The translations under genes were made by a program, and so were the position numbers. Below the pieces are notes generated by a model that was given only the letters and a program-made list of their open reading frames with translations, ran no database searches and was not told the DNA's origin. From Agapetus fuscipes (lineage: Eukaryota; Arthropoda; Insecta; Trichoptera; Glossosomatidae): a stretch of 64,000 bases of DNA. Within the stretch, counting starts at the first letter, position 1. Each line of letters opens with the position of its first letter. This document shows positions 21,013 to 30,800 of this stretch, in pieces. The stretch covers positions 2,852,001 through 2,916,000 of the forward strand of contig OX637334.1 in the NCBI GenBank assembly GCA_951799405.1. The letters are read 5' to 3'.

Positions 21013-21520
21013 GAAGCAGACACATGTAAATTCACGCTTTCAAATGCTGCATGTGTACATCCGAAATAAGCTAAACCTGACATGAAAATAAACTTTGTAA
21101 CAACTCCCGCCTTTCCCTACAACCATCGAAACCATCTTGGACCGGTCCGTAGTCCAGTGGCAGTACTTCGCACTTGTAAATGGAAGGTTGTGGATTCAAA
21201 TCCCGGCGGATCACAAAAAATATACCATTTATATTTCCAAATGTGCTCTTCGCTAGGTTGAAAAATTCATAAACCTTTACTAAAGACCGGTCACTGAAAG
21301 GTCCATCCAACCTTACAACAACTGGGTCTTGCTTGAGAATTGGCGCTTTCTACAGCGACGACCAAGCTCGCAGAGGGCTGCTGAGGTGTGATACACACAA
21401 AGACAACGCTCACCAAATAAATCATCCTAATATTATTATTATTAGTATCGTGAAATTAGCTAAAGTATTACAGCTATGGGGGTCAGCCCCATACCAACCT
21501 GTTTGTCAAGGAATTATAAT
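21013..21520 (-). repeat. R1 copy split by SINE-A
   Basis: The left part (21013-21135, AGACACATGTAAATTCACGC to CGCCTTTCCCTACAACC) and right part (21460-21520, GGGGGTCAGCCCCATACCAA to TTTGTCAAGGAA) are the two halves of one R1. Confidence 0.7.
21140..21445 (+). mobile_element. SINE-A copy, nested in R1
   Basis: All landmarks present: GACCGGTCCGTAGTCCAGTGG head, GATTCAAATCCCGGCGG, ACCGGTCACTGAAAGG and the LINE-1-like tail. It ends CATCCTAATATTATTATTAT, the (ATT)n tail also found at the 3' end of the 54.4-kb LINE-1 copy. Confidence 0.9.
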
Positions 21521-21536
21521 ATTTTGACAATATGCT

Positions 21537-21604
21537 CTAAGCAACATTGGGCGCGGTCAGTGCTTGGATGGGTAACCGCTCAGGTACACCGCGTTTCGTT
21601 GGCA
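21537..21604 (+). pseudogene. 5S rRNA 3'-half fragment
   Basis: TAAGCAACATTGGGCGCGGT, CAGTGCTTGGATGGGTAACC and ACACCGCG..CGTTGGC are the 3' half of 5S rRNA (box C region and 3' stem) with a few changes from the arthropod sequence as I know it. The 5' half, with the A box, is missing, so it is not a working gene. It lies directly before a SINE-A head (21609), so it could belong to a chimeric SINE or be a stray retropseudogene. Confidence 0.75.
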
Positions 21605-21645
21605 TCTTGGACCGGTCCGTAGTCCGTAGTGGCAACACTTGAATT
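21605..21645 (+). mobile_element. SINE-A head fragment after the 5S piece
   Basis: TTGGACCGGTCCGTAGTCCG then TAGTGGCAACACTT; it ends before the B box. The preceding ATCTTGG is the same as that before the SINE-A at 21140, suggesting local duplication. Confidence 0.55.
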
Positions 21646-21659
21646 AAGATGATTAATTG

Positions 21660-21724
21660 GGAATTTTTTTTATAGCGCCATTTCGTGATGAAGTCACTCC
21701 AAAGGCGCTTTTTACAGATAACCT
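21660..21724 (-). mobile_element. LINE-4 tail fragment
   Basis: ATAGCGCCATTTCGTGATGA + AGTCACTCCAAAGGCGC is the L2-like 3' UTR motif shared with 32.7, 53.3 and 57.4 kb. Confidence 0.55.
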
Positions 21725-21793
21725 AGTTTTTACAGCATGGGAGGTCAGCGTCATTCCAACCTATTACCCAAGGAACTCAATATATCAATGCTT

Positions 21794-22052
21794 TCTAATC
21801 TAATCTAATCTAAGTTGCAACGATATGCTACATTGGAGATTCACATTATATGAATTCTCACAAGCAGACACGTACAAGTTCGCGCTTGCACATGCCGCAT
21901 GTGAACCTATGTACAACATCAACAGCAAATCTCAAATGGACATACACCCTGCAACTTTTGCCGTCCTTCCCTGAGACAGGAGTGACATTGGCAAAGTGAA
22001 CCATTTTTTCAGCATGGGGGGTCAGCCGCATACCAACCTATAAGTCAAAGAA
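21794..22052 (-). repeat. R1 copy, full length
   Basis: Tail (TCTAA)3, core TTCGCGCTTGCACATGCCGC, end CCTATAAGTCAAAGAAC; it belongs to the 2072/17174 subgroup. Confidence 0.85.
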
Positions 22053-22564
22053 CATACACGACGAATTACATTTTTTTAAATCAATTTATTTCTTCTTTCT
22101 TTCATTACAGATTTTAAGTTGACGAAAGTGTAGGTACTTTCTATGGAAAAGAGATTTCAACGGGCAAATCAGTCGCAAACCCATGGCAGATGAAAAAATA
22201 TTTTGCTCCAATTCCTTTCACACATCTTTAACTATAAGCAAAAAATAAACAAATAAAATTTAGGTAGTTAGATTAGGTGCAACGTTCTTTTAACCTTGAA
22301 GGCCAAACCATACATTTTTTGTATGCCAATTCACAAATATTTTTTTGCACATATATTATTTTAAAAACAAAATTCAAACATTTAAAAGAGCGTGAATATA
22401 AGTTTGACAGCTTTAACTTTCTGCTTCAGATCATGAAATTTAAGCACAATTTGTATGCAAAATTGTTTTTTGTTATTATTTCTCAGGTCAAGTTTAACAT
22501 ACAGCGACCCCTTTTCAATGAAATTAAGTGTACAGGTAGATTTACTTTAAATTTTCAAAAATAA
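22053..22564. other. No feature seen
   Basis: AT-rich. An open frame on the plus strand (22277-22564) is low-complexity (K/F/N) and has no motif. Confidence 0.4.
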
Positions 22565-22787
22565 TATATAATCTAAGTTGCAAAGATATATAAAAACTTA
22601 AAACTCATGTCAAATGCATGCTCACAAATAGACATGTGTAATTTCGCGTCTACAAATGCTGCATGTGTACAGTGTACTGCCACATTAAAATCCAAACATC
22701 AAATGAACATAAACCCTGCAATTTTGCCGACCTTCCATGAAACAGGGGTAAGGGAGGTCGGCCTTATACACATCTATAAGTCAAGTA
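22565..22787 (-). repeat. R1 copy
   Basis: TAATCTAAGTTGCAAAGATAT tail side to CATCTATAAGTCAAG; a deletion removes the GGTGACATTGGCAAAGTGAA segment. Confidence 0.75.
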
Positions 22788-22899
22788 ATAAAAAAATTAT
22801 AATATTAACTTTTAGTTAATTAACATAATATGGACCTTTAAGACTTTACAAAAAGAACGATTTCATCTTATTTTTCGGTTTTCAGTTCTTCTTATTTTG

Positions 22900-22990
22900 G
22901 TGTCACTTCTATCGAAGATCGGCGATCATCATGGCTTTTTTGACCTTTGATGCTGCGGCTCGAAACAGGGGCATGGTGCTTGTTTTTCTG
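22900..22990 (-). mobile_element. Small LINE-like fragment
   Basis: The minus strand encodes K-K-A-M-M-I-A-D-L-R followed by a stop, a C-terminal motif I associate with non-LTR elements. Too short to assign. Confidence 0.3.
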
Positions 22991-22995
22991 TGATC

Positions 22996-23252
22996 GATAA
23001 TCTATAATCTAATTTGCAAAGACATAATATTACATTTGATATTCATATGAAATGCATTCTCACAAGCAGACACGTATAAGTTCACGATTAAGCATGCCGC
23101 GTGTGGACTTACAATATAAAAACTGAATCTCAAATTAAAATAAGTCCTACAATTCTTGACGACCTTCCCTGAAAAAGGGGTGACATTTGCAACGGGAACA
23201 ATTTTTATACACTATGGGTGGTCAGCCTTATACCAATCTATAAGTCAAGGAA
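22996..23252 (-). repeat. R1 copy
   Basis: Full length. With the plus-strand R1 only 28 bp downstream it forms an inverted pair that could fold as a ~220-bp hairpin. Confidence 0.8.
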
Positions 23253-23280
23253 AAATGATGAATAATCTTATATTATAGAA

Positions 23281-23501
23281 GACCACCCATACTGTAAAAA
23301 ATGGTTCACTTTGCCAATGTCACCCCTGTTTCAGGGAAGGTCGGCAAAAGTTGTGGGGCTTATGTTCATTTGAGGTTTGGATTTTATTTGTAAGTACACA
23401 TTCAGCATTTGTAAGCGCGAACTACACTTGTTGGTTTGTGGGCTTAAATCTGAGAGCTTTAAATGAATATATCCTTGCAACTTAGATTATAGATTATAGA
23501 T
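23281..23501 (+). repeat. R1 copy
   Basis: It starts at GACCACCCATACTGTAAAAA (missing the first ~30 bp) and ends ACTTAGATTATAGATTATAG. Confidence 0.8.
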
Positions 23502-23993
23502 AGAAGGATAAAGATGGGAATCAATATTATTACCTTCAGATGTATTATTACATAACAAATCGAAACACAAATTCTTATAACACATAATTATTCATCATTA
23601 TGTACGCTCATGTTACCTACATTCATTCACGGAATATAAAAAAAATGCATTAAATAATAATTTGGCATTTTATTCCTACCTGTCAGATGCACTTTGATTT
23701 ATCTATCTTTAATTTCTCTAATCTCTACATCATCTATTTTCTACGCCAATAGACAATCACAACACGGAGTTATGCAACGAAAACTTTCATTCTTCGTCAG
23801 ACAAATTACACTTTGTATTATAATTGATGTCAGTTTTTTAACTGACATAATATTGACGTCTGTAATGTATATAATTTTTTTGTTGATGTATGTTACACTT
23901 GTACAGTTTTTGCAATCATTTGTTCTACTGTACAATCATCATTGAATTTAATCTGAGAAGCTATTAATCATGCATTGATTATTTCCGATATTT
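23502..23993. other. No feature seen
   Basis: AT-rich. The open frames here are hydrophobic by composition and lie on both strands over the same bases. Confidence 0.4.
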
Positions 23994-24960
23994 CAACATA
24001 TACTAGGGTGTGTAAGGGAAAGCAAGTGGTCGGAGCAATAGGAAGAATAGCAAAGAACAAGCGATTGACGATGGATCTGAGAATGGCGGTACACAATGGC
24101 ATATTGATACCGACTTTGATGTATGGAAGTGAAGCATGGACAGTGAACTATAGCGAAGTAAGTAAAGTATGTACGGTGGAAATGAAGCATTTGAGAAGCA
24201 TGACAGGAAAAACTCTGAGGGATTGAGTTAGGAATGAATGGGTAAAGAAAGAATGTAATTTGAAAGAGGATGTGAAAGTTACGGTACAAAAGAATGTGAT
24301 GAGATGGTTTGGGCATGTGGAAAGAATGAATGATGATAGACTGACAAAGTATGTATACAAAGAAAGTGTGAAAGGAAAAAGAGGTAAGGGATGACCGAGA
24401 AAAGTATGGAGTGATCAGATTGAGGAGATTGTTGAGAGACACCGGTCGATAGCTCAGTTGGTAGAGTGCTTGCATTCCATGCCGTGAGCTCGGGTTCGAA
24501 TCCCACCGAGCGCGAGGGTGTCAGAAATGATTTCCCGTTTCGGTGTTTATTTCAAACCCCAAAATAATAATACCGGCAAGGTTTACTCAGCCTTCACAAG
24601 AAATGAGTACCAGCTCTCTCGGGAGCTGGGAAACCCCCACTTCAACTGAAGTTGTTGGCGTAAGGCCGGCCCCCTTACCTGTAAAAATAAATAGGTTCAA
24701 CTCGCCACATGCGACCCCTTCGGGGATAACGCGGTAAGAAGTTACACTATATGTGTAGCTTAGTTGCGTTGCGTTTTTTTGCGTTAAAGAAAGGGATGTA
24801 CAAAGCGAGCGTAAAAGAAGAAAATGAATGAAAAAGGTCATGGATATGAATGAATTGAAAGAGATATGAAAGGATAGGAAGAAATGGAGGCAGCTCTGCA
24901 GAGGCTCTGGCCACCCCTAGCGGAATGGCGACAGAGTTGCAGTTACAGTTACTTATTTTT
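23994..24960 (+). mobile_element. LINE-2: 5'-truncated copy split by SINE-B
   Basis: The open part (23975-24226) encodes V-V-G-A-I-G-R-I-A-K-N-K-R-L-T-M-D-L-R, then P-T-L-M-Y-G-S-E-A-W-T-V and V-E-M-K-H-L-R-S-M. After stops it continues with V-M-R-W-F-G-H-V-E-R-M and K-G-K-R-G-K-G. This is the post-catalytic reverse transcriptase and C-terminal part of a non-LTR retrotransposon. The catalytic YxDD region is absent. The remainder (24787-24960) encodes K-D-R-K-K-W-R-Q-L-C-R-G-S-G-H-P and ends with GCAGTTACAGTTAC. SINE-B lies between the two parts. In-frame stops make it a dead copy. Confidence 0.8.
24440..24786 (+). mobile_element. SINE-B copy, nested in LINE-2
   Basis: Complete unit: CACCGGTCGATAGCTCAGTT to GCGTTGCGTTTTTTTGCG. 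It carries a small CGAGCG insertion after the B box. Low divergence from the copy at 13988 suggests a relatively young insertion. Confidence 0.9.
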
Positions 24961-25394
24961 GTATCATAAAATTAAATAAGGGTTTTAGGCTTACACGGCC
25001 GGCTGATGTTGATGGAGTGCAATGTTTTTCGGTATCTGTTGCCGTGGTCTGTGGAATCTGGAACTACCGAACGTTTCGCTCATGTTTACGGTGTGCTTCT
25101 TTAGCGTGAAAGTGCAATGATGAAGATGATTTTTATGAAAACTGTGATGGAAGCGTGGGTACACTGGGGTTTAAAATAGGAAAATTGTTAATACTCTACG
25201 TATGTGTTTACTCGCCGAGAAAAATGTTTGCAAAAACCTAACTCGTTGTTAACAGAAACCTATATATTTAATATGAACATTGTTTATTGTTAAGTCATAA
25301 TTTTCCTTGTTAATTTTACGAAATCTGTTAATTTTTATAGATTTAAACTGTTTAGAATAACTTCAACCAACCATTTGATAAATTTAGTATCACA
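24961..25394. other. No feature seen
   Basis: 24990-25190 is slightly richer in G+C but holds no open frame or repeat match. Confidence 0.4.
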
Positions 25395-25648
25395 TTCCTT
25401 GACTTATAGGTTGGTATGAGGCTGACCACCCATACTGTAAAAAATGGTTCACTTTGCCAATGTCACCCCTGTTTCAGGGAATGTCGGCAAGAGTTGCAGG
25501 GCTTATGTTCATTTGAGGTTTGGATTTTATTTGTAAGTACACAATCAGCATTTGTAAGCGCGAACTACACGTGTTTGTTTGTGGGCATACATCTGAGAGC
25601 TTTGAATGACTATATCCTTGCAACTTAGATTATAGATAGATTATAGAC
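25395..25648 (+). repeat. R1 copy, complete plus-strand reference
   Basis: Reads TTCCTTGACTTATAGGTTGG, TATGAGGCTGACCACCCATA, TTCACTTTGCCAATGTCACC, CCTGTTTCAGGGAATGTCGG, GTAAGTACACAATCAGC, TTGTAAGCGCGAACTACACG, and ends TTGCAACTTAGATTATAGAT repeated. No box A/B pair fits, so a pol III origin is not visible. The simple-sequence tail suggests retrotransposition. Confidence 0.85.
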
Positions 25649-26419
25649 ATAAAAACCATTATCGTAGTGAGTTATAAAATATAATGATTAATTTCTACTT
25701 TTTTATAAACCATTAAAGTAAATTGAAATTCTCGCTAATCATCATTTAGAACGTGCTAATTGTTTTTAATTTGATTTCCATGAACAAATTAAAACGATGA
25801 AAGTTTTTTAATTTAATTAAAATTTAGACATATTTAATTACAAGAAATATTCCAAAAAATTTATGCAATGAAATGAACACTTCCATATTATTAAAAGAAA
25901 TGTATAAAAAAAATACGAGCTCGAGTCAAAAGTTGAATGTTTTTTTAAATATTAAACGGACCGTTGATCTCTAACAGTGTTATTCACAAAACATTTCTAC
26001 AAAGCTGATCTATGGATCATTGATTTTTTATATAAAAAATGTAGGTGTCCGGATAAGCAATGACTTTGTTGTTTGAGAATAACACAGCGAGTGTTTTGAT
26101 TGCATAAATTTACTAAAAACTAAAATGAGATGCAATTTAAAGGTCCACGCAGTTTCCAAAATATATTGACAAAATTATTTTTTGAGATTCAAAAGGATTC
26201 CAGGTAAGAAAATAAATTCAAATGTTTTATCCTTTTTCGAAACTTCCAATTCAAAAATTCATAATGTGTTGCCATATTCGTTATCTGTAAAATAAATAGT
26301 TACCACATGCCACATGGACCACGCGACAAAAATGATGCACTGTATTTGCAGCTAAGTTACGGAAAGTAAAAATTGTCTTGATGGCCGTCGAACTTCAATG
26401 AAGAAGTAGTACTGTACAA
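25649..26419. other. No feature seen
   Basis: AT-rich 0.77 kb, with long A/T runs near 25905 and 26030; empty as far as I can tell. Confidence 0.45.
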
Positions 26420-26697
26420 CTAGACCAGGAAGAAGTCACATGTGCTCAGTTAAACCTTTTTACTTTTACAGGTATGGGAACTGGCAACCACTTCACTTGA
26501 AGTAGGGCGTTTCTCACCTCCCGAGTTGGCTGGTTCTCATTTCTTGTGAAAGCTGAGTTAACCTTATCGGCACTATTTTGGGTTTGAAATAAACAAAGAA
26601 ACGGAAAATAATTTCTTAGACTCTCGGTTAGAATCGAACCCTAGCTATCGGCATGGAATTCAAGTATTCTACCAACTGAGCTATCGATCGTTACAAA
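26420..26697 (-). mobile_element. SINE-B copy, old
   Basis: Recognisable but strongly diverged: head GATCGATAGCTCAGTTGGTA on the minus strand, GGTTCGATTC, and GCCAGTTCCCATACCTGTAA in the 3' part. Confidence 0.75.
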
Positions 26698-26861
26698 TTA
26701 CCATGATGATCACTTCTATTCACCGAAGAAGAATAATGAAACAAACTTAGTATATCAAATAGAGAAGTATGAAAACATTATACTGCGAGGTAGATAAATA
26801 ATCTACTGTGAAAGTTGATATGTCTTTCACTCATACATTTACGGCCAGTAATGTGGGATGG

Positions 26862-27065
26862 GACCGTGTCACGACAAATCGGTCAAAGACAACTCGTCCA
26901 CAGACACCTCACCCATGGACAAATCGGTCACACGACAGTTCGTCCACATTTTCATCACTTATAATACAGGTCCACAGACATCTCCATCACAGAAAACTTG
27001 CTTTTCAAATAAGCTTTGTAATAACTATAATTTTTCGCGATGAAACTGTCTGTGGATCATATTTT
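26862..27065. repeat. R3 repeat copy (empty site for R1)
   Basis: CACGACAAATCGGTCAAAGA, CAACTCGTCCACAGACACCT, then GACAAATCGGTCACACGACA and TCCATCACAGAAAACTTGC. It aligns across the place where R1 interrupts the copy at 1868-2435. Confidence 0.6.
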
Positions 27066-27439
27066 ATTCCGGGTTTACTTTTTATAAAATTGCAGTTGAA
27101 TTTATTTCACAGTATTTATTTTTTAACAGTTTGATTACATAAATGGTTCACTCGGAAACTTCTGCTTTGGTGGCTTCGCGGCTCGGTAATCAAAGGGTTA
27201 CTAAAGCTTCACAGAACCGCAGCTTATATTTATATGTGACCAAGGCCAATTCTTGCGCGTTCCTTACCATTAGGGATGCCTCTAGAATCGATGTTTCCAG
27301 ATAAGGCGAGAAATACAAAGTACAAAATATACCCCACGTTTTTTTTAAGAAATCCTGTGCGGGAGACTCCCTAGATTTCAGAGACTCTAGGGGTCTATGG
27401 CACTTGTTTTAGTGCCGCAGAGATGTTGTTTACGAGCTA
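27066..27439. other. No feature seen
   Basis: 27165-27210 and 27355-27420 are more GC-rich, but I find no splice-bounded frame or repeat. Confidence 0.35.
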
Positions 27440-27650
27440 CGAAGCGTCGTCACTACAAAGCGCCAATACTCAAGCAAGACCCAGTTGCCGTAATGCTGGA
27501 TGGACCTTTGGTGACCGGTCGTTGGTAAAGGTTTTATAATTTTTCAACCCAGGTAAGACCATATTTGACAATATAAATGGTATATTTTTTTTGCTCCGCA
27601 GGGATTCAAACCCATAACCTTCCATTAACATGGAACTACGGACTGGTCAA
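27440..27650 (-). mobile_element. SINE-A copy lacking its tail
   Basis: Head and body are present on the minus strand (GACCAGTCCGTAGTTCCATG, GGTTTGAATCCCTGCGG, ACCGGTCACCAAAGG). It stops inside the GCGACGACG region before the LINE-1-like tail. Confidence 0.75.
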
Positions 27651-27822
27651 TATACACATAGTAAATACGCCTAAGCACACACAATCATAAAAACACATAA
27701 GAATGAACTTATGCATTCGTAATAATATATCGTTAGTGACAGAATGTCGTTGATCGAAAAGTCGTGTAAGCGAACTGTCCTATAACTGAATTCTCATGAC
27801 CGATGTGTCTGGTCGACGAGTT

Positions 27823-30800
27823 ATATATATATATAAGGATAATTTATTTTAATGTACACATAATTAAAGAGCGCCGTTTTTGTGTGTGTCACACCTCAAG
27901 GGCCCTCTCAAATCACGGATAAGATTTCTTGTAAAGATGTGTCTTTAGTGCTCCTTTAAAGACACCAACAGTCTTTGCCTTCCTCACATTAGGTGGCAGT
28001 CTGTTCCACTCCATTGGTCCCGCAAACCGGAAAGCACGGTCCCCAAAATTAGTGCGTGTCTGACGGTGTGGCTGAACCAAGTCCACCACGCCATCCCCTG
28101 CAGATCTGAGCGTTTGGCGCCTCAAATCCCTCTCAACGGGTGTAAACATGTCAGCCAAATATGAAGGAGCTGTACCATTTACAGCCTTATACACCATCAG
28201 ACAAACACGGTAGACCACCCTCTCCGGAAAACGAAGCCAATGCAGTTTCCCTAACAATGGAGTAATGCGAGTAAATTTAGACATCCCGAATATGAGTCTT
28301 GCCGCTGAATTCAGCACAGACTGAAGACGGTTGAACTGCTTTTTCGGCTGACCTATGTACAGCGTTGAGCAATAGTCAACTCGTGACATCACAAAGGCAT
28401 TAACCAGGGTCTTGACTGCTCCCGACGGTAAACATCTCCTGATCGCCTTTATCTGGCGAAGTTCAAAAAATGAGGAAGATACAGTCAAGTTCAATTGCTC
28501 TCCCATTGTGAGGTTCCGATCCAGTGTGACTCCTAGAAGTCTGACTGAGTCGGAGGGCTGAATCAGCTCTCCCCCAATGGAGAGTGGTACTCGAGTTGTC
28601 AAAAGATGATCACGCCTGGTTGTAGCCGCCCACATCACTTCTGTCTTACCCATGTTAAGGATTAGGCCATTGCTTGTCATCCATTCACCAATCTCCGCAA
28701 TGCAAGCTGCCACCCTGTTACTGAGAGTTTGTGCCATATGTGGCTGACACTGAGAGTAAATTTGCCAGTCATCTGCATATGCATGTGTAATGAGGCCCCA
28801 TTTCTCAACTATACTCTCAATGTCAGCAGTGTATAAAATAAACAGGATCGGTCCCAGTACAGACCCCTGCGGCACCCCGGAGATCAGCGAATAGGAAGGT
28901 GAGACACAGTCACAAGTACGCACTACCTGCTTGCGATCCGCCAAGTAGGAGGAGAACCACGCCAGCGCCTTATCCCTCAAGCCGTACGAACCCTCCAACC
29001 TCCTTATCAGAATATCATGACATACGGTGTCAAACGCCGCACTCATGTCCAGAAGCGCTAAGAGAGCAAGATCTCCGCAATCCACTGCCGATATCAGATC
29101 TGAGACCACCGTCAGTAAGCCAGTTTCAGTCGAATGATATTTTCGATAGGCTGATTGCCTCTTAGGCATCAGATCGTTAGCACTCAGATAAGATACCAGC
29201 CGATCAGAGACAATGCGCTCCAGTACCTTAGACAGAAACGGTAAGTTTGACACCGGCCTGAAATTGGAGAGATCGTTAGGATCGAGATTTGGCTTTTTTA
29301 ATATTGGCGTTATTTGCGCTTCCTTTAAAAAGGAGGGGATAGTGGCATCCATTAGGCATCCATTGATAAACCTAACAATAAATGGAGCCACTAGAAGAAT
29401 GCACTCTTTTAGTACCCACGTCGGCACAGGATCCAGATCACACTGCTTATTTGGCGATCCCGCTACAACTCGCGTCACCTCTTCAATAGAGGTCAGCCCA
29501 AGCACTTCAAGCTGTGAATTACACAAAAGTCCCAGAGAACCAGGACTAACCCCTAGGGGAGAATATCTGGTCGGTATTTTACTTTGAAAGTAAGCAGCGA
29601 GATCACCAGCAGTCGTCACCGGACCCGCACCGGCCCGGGCACCACCAGACACGTTCTCCAGAAGTCTCCATAAACGCTGTGGACATTTTTCACTAGCAAT
29701 AATGGTACAATAATGCTGGGACTTTTTCTGGAGGATAGCTGACCTGTACAGACCCTGTGCAATTATCCACATTTCTCTAGTGCTACCTGGCTTGCCGCTC
29801 CTGAAATTACGCTCTGCTTGTCGCATTTTGCGTTTCAGCGCACTGCATTCACTATCAAACCAGATAGCACTATTCCGCTCCCTAACATGTTTGATTGTAA
29901 TGGGAGCATGCAGATTTATTAAACTTTTCATGGTGTCATTGTACAGCCCAACTAATGTGTCTGGGTGCATTGAGACGTAGGTTTCCGGACAACAGATCGG
30001 CGATAGAGACAAATCCATTTTGAAGAAATCGATCTTAAATTTGTTCCAGGACCTGGAGGTAATTTTCCTGTATACAGGAACAGGTCGTCCTAGATTTAAA
30101 CGTACCACCACCAACCTGTGGTCCGACAAACCCACATCTCTTACCTCTGTTTTCAAAGGAGCATCCTCCTGTCTAGTGATGACCACATCCAGTAGGCCAC
30201 CCGCGTCATGAGTGGGAGCATCTACCCACTGTCTGCAGCCATAGTCCGCAAGCAAGGCAGTGAGAGTAACACAATTGGTGTCATCTCTGCGCTCAAGCCT
30301 GACGTTAACATCCCCCACTATCAGAAACATCTCATTACGAGTTACTAAAACTTCAAAGAGCTCCCGAAATTCATGAAAAAACGCCGCCGTAACAGGCTTA
30401 GAGCCGGGGCGATATACAATAGCTATTGTGAGCGTTGCACCGGAAGATACCCGACATACAAGGCACTCAAATGTCGTGAAAGAAAAAAAGTTAATCTTCT
30501 CCACACGACATCCTGGACGCACTAGCAACGCAACTCCGCCATGGTTGGTCCAGGAAATATTCTCTGTCCCTTTTCCATGATGTGGCCTTGCCCGTGCTTC
30601 CTCAAATGTCGCGAACCCCAGTGCACGCAGTCTCTTCATGGCACTTGAGTGGTAGCTCTCATGCCACGTCTCTGTCAGTGCGAGGATGCCAAGGTCATGG
30701 CTTTTACATAATTCACAAATGTCATCCACTTTATTGGCGATAGATCTCGCATTCCAGCATCCAAGATTGATCTTCCTCTCCAGAATTTGCTGATGTCTCC

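Noticed and set aside
23993..24506. Several minus-strand frames of 70-160 codons.
   Set aside because: They are the antisense of the purine-rich LINE-2 coding strand.
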